Assembly: GCF_031569985.1 (NCBI RefSeq)
Contig: NZ_JAMQKA010000021.1
Span: 1-64,000 of the forward strand
Source of the DNA: JAMQKA01 sp031569985
Lineage (GTDB): Bacteria > Bacteroidota > Rhodothermia > Balneolales > Balneolaceae
Direction of reading: 5' to 3'
Length of the DNA: 64,000 nucleotides
The position numbers and the translations under genes are program-made. Of the stretch, positions 1-8,967 are shown one piece after another. The notes below the pieces were generated by a model. It was given only the letters and a program-made list of their open reading frames with translations. It did no database searches and was not told the origin of the DNA. Positions within the stretch are counted from its first letter, which is position 1; each line of letters starts with the position of its first letter.

Positions 1-46
1 GCTGACGCTGGTCGGGAGTTAGTTCTATCGTTGGGGCAACATTCAT
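1..46 (-). CDS. N-terminus of a probable IS630-type transposase (partial)
   Basis: Reading the minus strand from an ATG at 46 gives 15 codons, MNVAPTIELTPDQRQ, before the window ends. The IELTPDQRQ stretch resembles the start of IS630-family DDE transposases, which often begin with a short lead into an ELT-type helix. Only 15 residues are visible, so the family call is tentative. It is supported by the neighbouring YbjQ gene, which lost its start exactly at a CTAG site, the type of site IS630 elements target. Confidence 0.35.
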   Translation of the reverse strand, partial: MNVAPTIELTPDQRQ

Positions 47-124
47 GAGCGTTTAATTGAGGGTTGGAGGGAATATACGATGTCCCCAGCTAATAATTAC
101 TATAATTTTTGAAATTAAGTACTA
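1..124. mobile_element. Right end of a probable IS630-family insertion sequence
   Basis: The DNA between the transposase-like start (46) and codon 2 of the YbjQ remnant (122) has no homology to a YbjQ upstream region and carries in-frame stops at 110-112 and 116-118. The remnant resumes at CTAGTATCT (122-130). IS630 elements commonly insert at the TA of CTAG and duplicate that TA. This would put the element end at about 121-122 with TA at 123-124 as target copy. The other end lies outside the window, so inverted repeats could not be compared. Confidence 0.4.
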
Positions 125-439
125 GTATCTACAACACACGCTATTGAGGGAAAAGAGATAACCGAATACTTTGGAATAGTCACCGGGGAAGCAATACTTG
201 GTGCAAACATATTCCGGGATTTTTTTGCCGGCATTCGGGATATTGTCGGTGGCCGCTCAGCAGCATATGAGGACGAGCTGCGAAAAGCCCGTGAAATTGC
301 GATCCATGAAATGGAACAAAAAGCGCGTGAACAGGGAGCAAACGCCGTTATCGGGGTTGATATCGACTATGAAACAGTTGGCGCCCAAGGCGGCATGTTG
401 ATGGTGAGTGTAAGTGGGACCGCCGTCGTAGCCAAATAA
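122..439 (+). pseudogene. ybjQ: YbjQ/UPF0145 family protein, start codon lost
   Basis: The open frame from CTA at 122 to TAA at 437-439 encodes 105 residues. It matches the YbjQ (UPF0145, heavy-metal-binding-domain) family almost end to end: an STT start, EYFG-VTGEAILGANIFRD, a GGRS-AYE motif, a GAN(A/D)AV-G-DIDYET block and MLMVSVSGTAV near the C-terminus. Family members begin M-x-x-STT, so only the ATG itself is missing: the preceding codon is GTA, with stops just upstream. No ATG, GTG or TTG occurs in frame until about 310. The function of the family is unknown; members form a pentameric fold in known structures. Insertion of a mobile element at codon 2 is the likeliest explanation. Translation from a rare ATT/ATA start cannot be excluded. 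Confidence 0.75.
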
Positions 440-453
440 ATCTGTTCAATAGA

Positions 454-490
454 AATCCACCCAGTCACTGCTTTTGCGACCGGGTGGATT
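454..490. terminator. Bidirectional hairpin between convergent genes
   Basis: AATCCACCC (454-462) and GGGTGGATT (482-490) are perfect complements, extended by GTC/GAC (464-466 with 478-480) across one mismatch. It sits between the stop of the YbjQ remnant (+) and the stop of the TPR lipoprotein (-). The U-tracts on both sides are weak. Confidence 0.55.
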
Positions 491-515
491 CTCAATTATT
501 GGCTTAGAAATAACC

Positions 516-2264
516 TTACAATACAGAAGAACTGATCTCAATATCCGCCTCTGCCCAGGCCTCGTCAAATTGTTGTTTAACTTGTCGGGCTTCATCCTTC
601 CTGTTCTGGGCCTCCAGGCTCTGGTAGAGCCCCATCAACGACCAACCGTTGTTCTTCAGCTTTTCGAGGTCCTGGCGATACACCTGCTCAGCCTCTGTTG
701 CTTTGTTTGCTTTCAATAATACGGCCCCCAAAGATTGCCGCACCGGCACATGCCATGCGGCCGGTTCGCTGTAGACCAGGTTATCCTCAAATTCTACGCC
801 CTCCTTGAGCAAACGAACGGCGTCCTCGTAGTTACCCTTTGCAGCTTCTATTTCGCCTGCCACCACACGCTGCGCCACTTTGGCAATGCTAGACGATGGA
901 TTCGTATAGTTGGCAACCAGTTCTTCAAGCGATGCATCCTCCACGAGTTGGTTCAAGGCCGTCAACTCTTCCTCAGCCTCTTTGATGTTCCCTTTCCGTA
1001 CAAAAGCAATCCCACGAGCATAATGCCATACCAGCTGGTTGTGCTTGTAGGGACTGGGGTCCGGGATGGTGAGGATATCATTCCACTTTCCAAACCTCAC
1101 ATAGGCCAACAGCGGGGTTGAATAATAATCTTGTAAAAAAGGAAGTGCCTCCAGCATTCCCACCGGCACTTTTTCTGCCGTTTTCTTGGCCGCTTCTATC
1201 GCTGTTTCGCTGTTACCCAACAGGCTGGCAGCCGACCACAAAAAGTGGATGTTGTGCGGGAAATAGCCCAGCGGATACATGCCTTGGGAGTAGCACTGTG
1301 AAATGTAATCCTCATCGGCGGCGATGGCAGAAACATTTGCCATTGCGGCGTCTCTGTATCGCCCTACCCTAATAAAAATATGTGATGGCATGTGAACCAG
1401 GTGGCCCGCGGCGGGCATTAAACCACCTAATATTTCAGCACTGGGCACCGCCAGTTCCGGTTGTGGCAATTCCACCATGTGGATATAGAAGTGGTGAGCG
1501 CCGGGATGCTCCGGGTTTAGCTCAATTGCGGTTTCAAGGGCTTCTTTGCCCTTCAGTGTACCGGGATTCGGATTTCCCTGGCCATCCCAGTAATTCCAGG
1601 GCATCGTATTCATCACCGATTCAGCGAAGAACGTCTGGATATCCGGATCATCGGGATAATCTTGTACAACCTGTTCCATTGCTTGCATATAAGCAGTGTT
1701 TAGTGCATCCAGGTCCGATTTTAGCTCGGGGCTGGTGCGTTGCGCCAAAGCCTGGATCAATGCTTTCTCTTTTTCTGAGGCCTCCCCGTCCATAGCTATC
1801 GCCTTCTGTATCGCCTGGTAGGCGTTTATTTTTCGTTCATCATCAGGAAATGGATCGTTGATATTTGGCCCTAATGCATATGCCTGTCCCCAGTATGCCA
1901 TCGCAAGGTTGGGATCCAAACGAGCAGCCTCAGTAAACGAACGATGTGCTTCAGCATGATTAAAGGCATATGCCAGTCTCAATCCCTGGTTAAAATAGGC
2001 TTGTGCTTTGCTGTTACTCGTTGACACCGGGTAATGGTGATCGCCAAGATTATCAAACAGCGGAGCCACCGGATCATCAGAAGCTTCAGCATTGAATTGA
2101 AATTTAACCGCTGATCCTATATCCACTTTATTATCCAATGAAAGGAATGCAGCTTTTGATAATTCGGCCAACTCATTACTACTCCGATCTTCAGAACAGC
2201 TTACAAGCCATAAAGAAGAGTACACGATCAAACATAGGCTTAGTAGTCCTGCTGGTTTTCTCAT
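516..2264 (-). CDS. TPR-repeat lipoprotein
   Basis: 582 residues. The N-terminus is a lipoprotein signal with lipobox LVSC (Cys23), so the protein is probably anchored in an envelope membrane. After a linker, tetratricopeptide units begin near residue 80, where a consensus TPR reads YFNQGLRLAYAFNHAEAHRS followed by AARLDPNLAMAYWGQAYALG. Further helical repeats occur near residues 240-300 and 470-560. HLVHMPSHIFIRVGRY in the middle is typical of a family of large TPR lipoproteins in Bacteroidota-related bacteria. It probably serves as a protein-protein scaffold; no catalytic motif is seen. The ATG start at 2264 gives the complete signal. It is transcribed alone, convergent with the YbjQ remnant. 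Confidence 0.85.
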   Translation of the reverse strand: MRKPAGLLSLCLIVYSSLWLVSCSEDRSSNELAELSKAAFLSLDNKVDIGSAVKFQFNAEASDDPVAPLFDNLGDHHYPVSTSNSKAQAYFNQGLRLAYAFNHAEAHRSFTEAARLDPNLAMAYWGQAYALGPNINDPFPDDERKINAYQAIQKAIAMDGEASEKEKALIQALAQRTSPELKSDLDALNTAYMQAMEQVVQDYPDDPDIQTFFAESVMNTMPWNYWDGQGNPNPGTLKGKEALETAIELNPEHPGAHHFYIHMVELPQPELAVPSAEILGGLMPAAGHLVHMPSHIFIRVGRYRDAAMANVSAIAADEDYISQCYSQGMYPLGYFPHNIHFLWSAASLLGNSETAIEAAKKTAEKVPVGMLEALPFLQDYYSTPLLAYVRFGKWNDILTIPDPSPYKHNQLVWHYARGIAFVRKGNIKEAEEELTALNQLVEDASLEELVANYTNPSSSIAKVAQRVVAGEIEAAKGNYEDAVRLLKEGVEFEDNLVYSEPAAWHVPVRQSLGAVLLKANKATEAEQVYRQDLEKLKNNGWSLMGLYQSLEAQNRKDEARQVKQQFDEAWAEADIEISSSVL

Positions 2265-2394
2265 GAGTTATTTAATTTATTGTCAGGTAAGAAAAGCGAG
2301 ATAATGACGTAAAATACTGTTTTTATTCTACTTATATCTTAAAATTTAGTTCCCTCCTGCCTGCATTGACTTTGAAATCAGGTCTACCTGAAAA

Positions 2395-2949
2395 TCAATT
2401 CCGTATATCGAAGTACTCTTTCCTTGTCAATCGATATTGTATGACGCTGAAATATTCTGCTCCCTTTTTGATATGCTCAACCAGTTCTCCCTCTTTTATC
2501 ATCCCGTTATTTTGCATCACCTTACCGGAAGCGGGATTCTTGACCAGGTGAATGGCGTAAATCTTGTTTAAATCTATTTCTTTAAACCCGAATTTTATCA
2601 CTTCTTTAACAGCTTCGGTAGCGTACCCGTTATTCCAAAAGGGTTCTCCTATCCAAAATCCCAATTCGGCGCGGTTAAAGCGCTTATTCACTTTAAGGCC
2701 AATAGCCCCAATCATTTCATCCTCTTGGAGGTGACAGATTGCAAATAGATATTTCGATTTATCCTCAAAACCCTCGTTGGCCATGTTTAGCCATTTCACC
2801 GCATCTTTTTCTTGATAGGGATGAGGAATGTTAAGCGTCATCTCGGCAATTTTGGGATGACCTGCATACGTAACAATTTGTGGTATATCTCGCACTTCCG
2901 GCTTCCGAAGACGAATTCTTTCGGTCTCTATAGTCGGAAATACGTCCAT
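2395..2949 (-). CDS. GNAT family N-acetyltransferase (RimJ/RimL-like)
   Basis: 184 residues, the usual length for the family. It begins with the TERIRLRKPEVRD signature of RimJ/RimL-type acetyltransferases. GFWIGEPFWNNGYATEAVKEV (about 92-112) is the acetyl-CoA binding region, here GYATEA, and NKIYAIHLVKNPASGKVMQNNG (about 128-149) is the conserved C-terminal strand-helix. Such enzymes acetylate protein N-termini, amino acids or small amines; the substrate cannot be told from sequence. The gene starts 21 bp after the stop of the upstream transporter on the same strand, so the two are probably co-transcribed. Confidence 0.88.
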   Translation of the reverse strand: MDVFPTIETERIRLRKPEVRDIPQIVTYAGHPKIAEMTLNIPHPYQEKDAVKWLNMANEGFEDKSKYLFAICHLQEDEMIGAIGLKVNKRFNRAELGFWIGEPFWNNGYATEAVKEVIKFGFKEIDLNKIYAIHLVKNPASGKVMQNNGMIKEGELVEHIKKGAEYFSVIQYRLTRKEYFDIRN

Positions 2950-2970
2950 AATATCTATTCCGCTAAGGTT

Positions 2971-4464
2971 TTAAGTCGACTTGCTGGAAAGCCGATGGTT
3001 ATAAAAATAAAGTAGTCCCATAGCTACCCCCCATTGGAGTGCTACGGTTGCCACAGAAAACGGGCTGAGCGGATTATACCAGCTTTCAGGGGCATATGTA
3101 GAGGCGCTGAGATAGATCCACCATACGAGCAGAGAAATCACTTCAATCGGCACCACATACTTGATAATCACTTCCCACCATTTTCCCAGGGAGTATTTGC
3201 TACTTTCAGTATTAACCACTGTATTCCTGAATTTCCCGGGATTGAATTTAATAATAGCAAATGACATAAATGCCCCGGAGACCATCAGTCCCACCCCCCA
3301 CACAAAGTCCTGGTTGGCCAAAAAGTCAACTGAGATCGCAGATGGCAAACCAAACAGAAAGCCAACAGTGCAAACGGCAACGGTCGCTTTGGTCCTTGAG
3401 AAACCCAGATCCACCAGCACGCGGCTAGCCAGTTCAATCATGGAAATCAGTGAACTAAATGCAGCGAATGTCAGTCCCAGAAAAAACAAAATAGCAAAGA
3501 TGGTGCCTGCAGGCATCTTAAAAAACAGCTGTGGCATCCAGATGAATGTTAGTCCCGTTGATGCCGGACCCGATGTTTTCATGACATTGAGAATTTCCCC
3601 GTTTGTCATTTGTGGAGTAAGTGTGCCAAATACTGTAGAAAAAATGATGATAGCCGCTACCAGCGATATAATGTTATTCCCAATACCGGTCTGGAAGGCA
3701 CTGATCGTTATGTCATCTTTCTTCCGCATGTAGGCTGCGTATGTCAAAATGAGCCCCCATGCAGCCCCCGTATCCCAGGCATTTTGAGTGAGAGCCTCCA
3801 ACCAGACTTCGGGTCTGCTCAAAGTTGACCAGTCTGGGGTAAACAGGTATTCGATGCCGGCTCCACTCCCTGGCAGCATAACCGCCCGTACAAGGGAGAT
3901 AATAAGCACCAAAAACAACGAGGGTATCAAAACTTTGTTGATTCGCTCTATTGAAGCGATGCCCTTGATAACAACATATCCTCCACCGATAATCATAAAG
4001 GCATGCATCACGGAAGGGAGTATCGATTCCTGGAATCCTTCCCACATCATATTGGCATGTACCATGCTTTCTGGGAGACCGGCCGTAACAGAGGCAATTA
4101 AATAGTAAAGACACCACCCCGCCACCACACTGTAATAGAACATAATAGCGGTGGCTACAAAACCGATAAAGCCGCCCATCCAGCCAAAATTTTCTCCCAC
4201 AAGTTTTACAAACGATCCTATAACACCTCTGCGCCCATGACGACCGATACCGTATTCTGCAATGATAAGTGGGATAGAAAAGAGGAATAGGAAGCAGACC
4301 CACGCAATAAGGAAAGCTCCTGCACCAGCTTCTCCCCCATTTTGAGCTGCAATACGTGGAAACCGCCAGATATTGCCCGTTCCCACTGCAATACCAAGTA
4401 CACTTAATATTAGCCCCAGCTTAGAAGAAAATAGCTCTTTTTTACCTGTGTCATCAGCAGCCAT
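2971..4464 (-). CDS. Sodium-dependent transporter, NSS/SNF family
   Basis: 497 residues, a hydrophobic protein with about 12 membrane segments. The first segment carries the neurotransmitter:sodium symporter signature (GLILSVLGIAVGTGNIWRFP with AAQNGGGAF-type continuation at about 15-55), which forms the Na+ and substrate site in LeuT-type transporters. LTFAAFSSLISMIE (about 330) matches the TM8 Na2-site region with consecutive Ser. It should import an amino acid or a similar organic solute with Na+, consistent with a salt-adapted bacterium. It heads a two-gene unit with the acetyltransferase and is divergent from the DUF2723 gene across about 295 bp. Confidence 0.92.
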   Translation of the reverse strand: MAADDTGKKELFSSKLGLILSVLGIAVGTGNIWRFPRIAAQNGGEAGAGAFLIAWVCFLFLFSIPLIIAEYGIGRHGRRGVIGSFVKLVGENFGWMGGFIGFVATAIMFYYSVVAGWCLYYLIASVTAGLPESMVHANMMWEGFQESILPSVMHAFMIIGGGYVVIKGIASIERINKVLIPSLFLVLIISLVRAVMLPGSGAGIEYLFTPDWSTLSRPEVWLEALTQNAWDTGAAWGLILTYAAYMRKKDDITISAFQTGIGNNIISLVAAIIIFSTVFGTLTPQMTNGEILNVMKTSGPASTGLTFIWMPQLFFKMPAGTIFAILFFLGLTFAAFSSLISMIELASRVLVDLGFSRTKATVAVCTVGFLFGLPSAISVDFLANQDFVWGVGLMVSGAFMSFAIIKFNPGKFRNTVVNTESSKYSLGKWWEVIIKYVVPIEVISLLVWWIYLSASTYAPESWYNPLSPFSVATVALQWGVAMGLLYFYNHRLSSKST

Positions 4465-4759
4465 ATAAAAAATTTTAGTTACAGCTTTATTGGTTGGAGT
4501 GATTTTTAATCAATTTTCAGCAGACAGGCAAATGAGGTTTTTTTACGCTATTAACAATATTAACAATCTCGCAAAAGCGCTTTGAAAGTTTCAGCAAAAT
4601 AACTGAGAATTGCGCTCGTTTTGGGTTCTTTAAAAGTGAATGTAAGATGTCGTTGGTTCTCCATATTAATTATTTTGAATCCATACCACCGTTGCCTATT
4701 ATTGCGTTCTCGCAAATTATCGACCTGAATTAGTTAAATAAACCTGACAAAACCGCTGG

Positions 4760-7735
4760 ATGTTTAACGACCACAAATCGACCAATCGCACGCTTGCGCT
4801 TTTCGTTTTCCTTGCTTCTCTGATCCTTTACGTGCTAACGATGGCACCCACGGCCAGCTTTTGGGATGCCGGGGAGTTTATCGCCGTGGCCCATGGGCTG
4901 CAGGTCAACCACCCGCCGGGGGCCCCGTTCTATTCACTACTGGGGCGGCTTTTCTCGATGTTCATGCCGGCCTCTTGGGTAGCGGTCAGCATCAACTTCA
5001 TCAGCGCCCTCGCTTCGGCGCTGACGGTCATGCTGTTATTCTTGATCATTGTGCGACTGGTCCGCGAGTGGCAGCCCGACCCGGACGCGATGGGTGCCGC
5101 CAGTAAGATTGCCATGTTTGGCGGGGCCGCTCTCGGGGCCCTCACCTTTGCGGTCACCGACACCTTCTGGTTCAACGCCGTCGAGGCGGAGGTCTACGCC
5201 CTGTCGATGTTCTTCACTGCCGCAGTGGTCTGGATGGCCCTGAAGTGGTCGGAGCATCATACCGAAGAGTACAGCGAGCGTTGGCTTCTTTTGATTGCCT
5301 ACATGTTCGGCCTAGCCCTTGGTGTTCACCTTCTGAATCTCTTGGCACTGTTTTTTGTAGCGCTGATCGTCTATTTCAAGAAAAAGGACGTCTCGCTGCT
5401 ATCAATGGCTGTAGTGGGAGCCATTGCGGTCGCCTCGTTCCTGGTGATCTACCCGTTCACCGTGCAGATGCTGCCAAGCATTTTGGATAATATCACGCGG
5501 GCAAGTTACGGTCTGATAGGACCCATTTTCTTTATTATTCTGATTATCGGGGGGATCTCCTGGGGGATCTACTACACCCACACCCGCGGGCACCGCATTG
5601 CCAACCTGGTGTTGCTGAGCTACGCCATGATCCTGATCGGTTACTCCTCCTATTCGATCATCTTTATCCGCTCGATCGCCGACCCGCCGATCGACGAGAA
5701 CGACCCGGAAACCGTGGAGGCGTTTATCAGCTACCTCGAGCGGGAACAGTATGGGGACACCCCGCTGCTGACCGGCTACACCTACGACAACGCCCAGGGA
5801 CGGATCAACCAGCAACAGGAGGTCTTCTTCCCGCGGCGCTACTCCCCGCAGCACGCCCAGCAATACAACCAGTACAGCAGCGACTGGGAGTTCTTCCTGG
5901 ACTACCAGCTCAATCACATGTATATCCGCTATTTCAACTGGAACTTTATCGGGCGGGAGGCTGACATCCAGGACACCGGCTGGCAGGCCGGCTTCAGCGA
6001 AAGCCAGTATGAGGACAACCCTGCCCACAATAGCTACTTCTTTATCCCATTCCTGCTGGGGCTGTTCGGGATGATCTTCCACTTCCAGCGCGACTGGAAA
6101 CGAGCCCTGTCGGTGTTGGTCTTGTTTATTATGACCGGTTTTGCCATTATCATCTTCCTCAACCAGACCCCGATGCAGCCGCGCGAGCGGGACTACGCCT
6201 ACGTGGGCTCCTTCTTTGCCTTTGCCATCTGGATCGGCATGGGCGGGGTCGGGCTGGTGGAACTGGCACGGGAGCTGACCAAGGACAGCAAGGGCGCCGC
6301 CTGGGGCGTGCTGGGGCTGCTGTTTGCGGCCGCCCCGCTGTGGATGGGCTACCAGAACTTTGACGACCACGACCGCAGCGAGCGCTACGTGGCCCCTGAC
6401 TACGCGTGGAACCTGCTGCAGTCGACCGCCCCCAATTCTATCCTGTTCACCAACGGCGACAACGACACCTTCCCGCTATGGTACCTGCAGGAGGTAGAGG
6501 GCGTGCGCACCGACGTACGGATCGTCTGCCTGAGCCTGCTGAACACCGACTGGTATATCAAGCAGCTGCGCGATCAGTGGTCCCATGAGTCGGCCCCGCT
6601 GCCAATATCACTGACTGACCAGGAGATTGCCGATATTACCGAAAGTTTAACACTGTATGAACCGGATACGGTAAACATCCCCGTCAATAAAGATCTTCTG
6701 CGAAGTGCCTTTTCCGGCGATCAGACCTACAAAGAAACCATTGGCGTAAAGCCAGACACATCCCTTCAGTTATATAAAGAAGGCGTCGATTTCAACATGC
6801 CGGTTGATTCCCTGGACAACGAAGTCAGCTGGTATTATGAAGGACGACCTGCGGGCAGAGACCAAGAGGGAAATCAACGTTTTTATACGCAGGTGCAAGA
6901 CAAAGTGATCCTTGACATCCTAAAGACCAACCAATGGTTGCGCCCGGTCTATTTTGCTAACACCGTCTCCCCCAACAGCCAGATGAACCTGCATTCCTAT
7001 TTCCGTTTTGAAGGAAAGGCTTTTCGCGTCGTCCCCAAAAAGCATTCCAGTCAGGGCGGTTACGGCTGGATGAATACCAAGATTCACACTGACCGGCTCA
7101 AACAATTCCGGTTCAGAGAGTGGGATAACCCGGACGCTTATTTTGATGAAAATATTCGGCGAATGCTCGGGAACTATCGGTACGGACTGACTCAACTGGC
7201 CGATAATTATCGAAGAATGAACATGCCAGACAGTGCCGCCAAGTGGCTGCGCTGGGGCGAAGATAAAATTCCATTTAATCACGTTCAGGGCAATGTAAAC
7301 TCACTGGTACTCTATGCCTACTCCTATGCACAAAACGGTGCCGTAGACGATGCTTTGGCTCTTGCAGAGAAAGGGAAAGAAGAGATAATTGGGAATCTGA
7401 CCAGCGTCATGGATAGCTATGATCGCCTGCAAAGCCGCATCATGGAACTGGATGCCCAGGCAAAACAGGCCAAACGAAATGCCGACATGGCCGAACAGGG
7501 CCGGCTGCGCAGCCGCATTCAAAGTGTCATATCTCAACGACAAAACATGGCTAACGAAATCAGTTACAGCATCAGTCATTTGACGATCCTGCAGCGCATC
7601 TACTTTATGGCCGGCGAAGACCAGGCCGCTATAGCCCTTGCAGAGCGCGTAAACGGCATTACGATGGACCGCGTGAGTATTCCAACTTCTGAAGAGGAGA
7701 ATAAGGCCCAGGTTGACCGGTACAATATTGACTAG
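4760..7735 (+). CDS. DUF2723 membrane protein with C-terminal TPR-like helices
   Basis: 991 residues. The N-terminal part is a multi-spanning glycosyltransferase-like region of the DUF2723 family, with TMAPTASFWDAGEFIAVAHG at about 28-47 (conserved Asp-Ala-Gly-Glu). Related proteins are predicted GT-C-fold transferases using lipid-linked sugars, and some Bacteroidota members act in protein O-glycosylation; the activity here is inferred. A second conserved block, MQPRERDYAYVGSFFAFAIW, lies near residue 472. The last 250 residues look periplasmic and helical (LADNYRRMNMPDSAAKWL). Base composition is uneven: about 4850-6600 is GC-rich in synonymous positions, dips at 5281-5560, and the rest resembles the neighbours, as if part of the gene was replaced by recombination. 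ATG start at 4760. Confidence 0.88.
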   Translation: MFNDHKSTNRTLALFVFLASLILYVLTMAPTASFWDAGEFIAVAHGLQVNHPPGAPFYSLLGRLFSMFMPASWVAVSINFISALASALTVMLLFLIIVRLVREWQPDPDAMGAASKIAMFGGAALGALTFAVTDTFWFNAVEAEVYALSMFFTAAVVWMALKWSEHHTEEYSERWLLLIAYMFGLALGVHLLNLLALFFVALIVYFKKKDVSLLSMAVVGAIAVASFLVIYPFTVQMLPSILDNITRASYGLIGPIFFIILIIGGISWGIYYTHTRGHRIANLVLLSYAMILIGYSSYSIIFIRSIADPPIDENDPETVEAFISYLEREQYGDTPLLTGYTYDNAQGRINQQQEVFFPRRYSPQHAQQYNQYSSDWEFFLDYQLNHMYIRYFNWNFIGREADIQDTGWQAGFSESQYEDNPAHNSYFFIPFLLGLFGMIFHFQRDWKRALSVLVLFIMTGFAIIIFLNQTPMQPRERDYAYVGSFFAFAIWIGMGGVGLVELARELTKDSKGAAWGVLGLLFAAAPLWMGYQNFDDHDRSERYVAPDYAWNLLQSTAPNSILFTNGDNDTFPLWYLQEVEGVRTDVRIVCLSLLNTDWYIKQLRDQWSHESAPLPISLTDQEIADITESLTLYEPDTVNIPVNKDLLRSAFSGDQTYKETIGVKPDTSLQLYKEGVDFNMPVDSLDNEVSWYYEGRPAGRDQEGNQRFYTQVQDKVILDILKTNQWLRPVYFANTVSPNSQMNLHSYFRFEGKAFRVVPKKHSSQGGYGWMNTKIHTDRLKQFRFREWDNPDAYFDENIRRMLGNYRYGLTQLADNYRRMNMPDSAAKWLRWGEDKIPFNHVQGNVNSLVLYAYSYAQNGAVDDALALAEKGKEEIIGNLTSVMDSYDRLQSRIMELDAQAKQAKRNADMAEQGRLRSRIQSVISQRQNMANEISYSISHLTILQRIYFMAGEDQAAIALAERVNGITMDRVSIPTSEEENKAQVDRYNID

Positions 7736-7799
7736 ATTTCTTATTACAGCTAGGTATCGTATATTTGATGACTGAAGTTTGAAGATTCACGACTTAATT

Positions 7800-8261
7800 A
7801 TGATACACGAATTCACGAAAGAAAATATAGACGCCATCGCCGACGTGCTCCAGACAAAGGCTAAACCACTGGGGAATGATGTATTCCGATTTGAAGTTTC
7901 TGATCCCGAAGAAGGTCGACGCCTGGCCCTAGAAATTCACTTGGGTATGGAGGTCAATGATGAGCGTATGAACATGGTGTCGGTATATGCGCAAAACACC
8001 TTCCTACAGCTTCACAACTGCACTGCTTTTATTGCCAGCGACATGCTTAAACAGGTTACGTTTTTCGGTAGACAGCAGCATATGACATCTGGATTGATTG
8101 TGGAGCAAGGGGCCGGATGCAGCCTCTATGCAAACGTCGAAGAAGCAATTCTGAACAGTGATTTCACCCAGCTGCCAGAGGATCTCATGATGTGTGCCAT
8201 CGCCCTCTCCCTTACCGAATCTATTGACCTGGATGATTTTTCCTTTGACGACGAGGACTAA
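7800..8261 (+). CDS. Unknown protein with acidic C-terminus
   Basis: 153 residues from the ATG at 7800; a TTG seven codons upstream is possible but less likely. I do not recognise the family. It starts MIHEFTKENIDAIADVL, has a central region of alternating strands (NMVSVYAQNTFLQLHNCTAF, with GLIVEQGAGCSLYANV further on) and ends in a run of Asp/Glu (DLDDFSFDDED). No signal peptide or membrane segment is seen, so it is probably cytosolic. It lies 64 bp after the DUF2723 gene and just before ybeY, and may share their transcript. Confidence 0.7.
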   Translation: MIHEFTKENIDAIADVLQTKAKPLGNDVFRFEVSDPEEGRRLALEIHLGMEVNDERMNMVSVYAQNTFLQLHNCTAFIASDMLKQVTFFGRQQHMTSGLIVEQGAGCSLYANVEEAILNSDFTQLPEDLMMCAIALSLTESIDLDDFSFDDED

Positions 8262-8264
8262 TTT

Positions 8265-8345
8265 GAGAAGGATTGAGTGATTGGAGGATTGAAGGGGTGA
8301 TGACTTGAGAGATTAAATGGATGAATGATTAAAGGATTGATTGAC
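8265..8345 (+). repeat. Low-complexity GATTGA/GATTAA stretch
   Basis: The gap before ybeY is almost free of C on the plus strand and consists of degenerate GGATTGA, GATTGG and GATTAAA units. It has no coding potential. It may be a slippage-prone spacer or a decayed dispersed repeat. Confidence 0.5.
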
Positions 8346-8355
8346 TGTTTGCTTT

Positions 8356-8793
8356 ATGCCACTCAAAGAAACGGAAGTTAGCGTTTTTAACGAATCGGGT
8401 CGTTCGGTGCCCATCGATGAACGGATTGCCCGAAAATGCATCTCTGAAGTTGCCCGCCAGGAAGCCTGCTCCTTCAGCATGATTGAAGTGGTATATGTTG
8501 ACGAAACAAAGATCAGGGAAGTCAACATCAAACACCTGGATCACCATTATGTTACAGATATCATTACTTTCCGTTATGACGAGGATCACACCAATACAGA
8601 TATCGAAGGAACCCTGTTTTGCTGTGCACAACGCATCGCGGAACAGGCAGGAGAATTTGCTGAAGATGAAGACACAGAGTTCAAACGCGTGCTGATTCAC
8701 GGTTTGCTTCATTTAGCCGGGTATAATGACAAGTCTGATGAGGGGAAAAAAGCGATGCGTGAGCGGGAAGATTTTTACCTGCGCCATATTTAG
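8356..8793 (+). CDS. ybeY: Endoribonuclease YbeY (rRNA maturation factor)
   Basis: 145 residues from the ATG at 8356; an upstream in-frame TTG at 8341 lies in low-complexity DNA and is unlikely. The UPF0054 signature is clear: HHYVTDIITFRYDED in the middle and HGLLHLAGYNDKSDEG near residue 112. YbeY is a zinc-dependent single-strand RNase that matures the 16S rRNA 3' end and supports ribosome quality control. The usual third zinc ligand in HxxxHxxxxxH is Asp here; as I recall, this is common in Bacteroidota members. Cytosolic. Confidence 0.93.
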   Translation: MPLKETEVSVFNESGRSVPIDERIARKCISEVARQEACSFSMIEVVYVDETKIREVNIKHLDHHYVTDIITFRYDEDHTNTDIEGTLFCCAQRIAEQAGEFAEDEDTEFKRVLIHGLLHLAGYNDKSDEGKKAMREREDFYLRHI

Positions 8794-8905
8794 TCTAACC
8801 GTGAGCTCTGAGGTAAAAATTGATAGAGGCGCACTGCATGCGTCATTTTTGGAACAAGAGTCGTTTGTTTTACGTAGCGAAAGGGTTAGAAAATAGACAG
8901 ATACG

Positions 8906-8934
8906 TGCGATATACTTTCCAAATACGTCGCACT
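8906..8934. repeat. REP-like hairpin, degenerate copy
   Basis: GTGCGA (8906-8911) and TCGCAC (8929-8934) are inverted around a loop. The ends and the CTTT/AAA core resemble the longer hairpin at 56936-56968, so both probably belong to one dispersed palindromic repeat family. It lies in the gap between ybeY and the DUF445 gene. Confidence 0.45.
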
Positions 8935-8967
8935 TAGATCAAAAAATCTCCATTAAATGAGTATAAG

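Noticed and set aside
198..401. 67-codon frame overlapping the YbjQ remnant
   Set aside because: It is in another frame than the conserved YbjQ sequence and has no family features.
5402..6370. 322-codon antisense open frame in the DUF2723 gene
   Set aside because: It follows from GC-rich codons of the real gene, is Val/Asp/Gln-rich low-information sequence, and lacks any family pattern.
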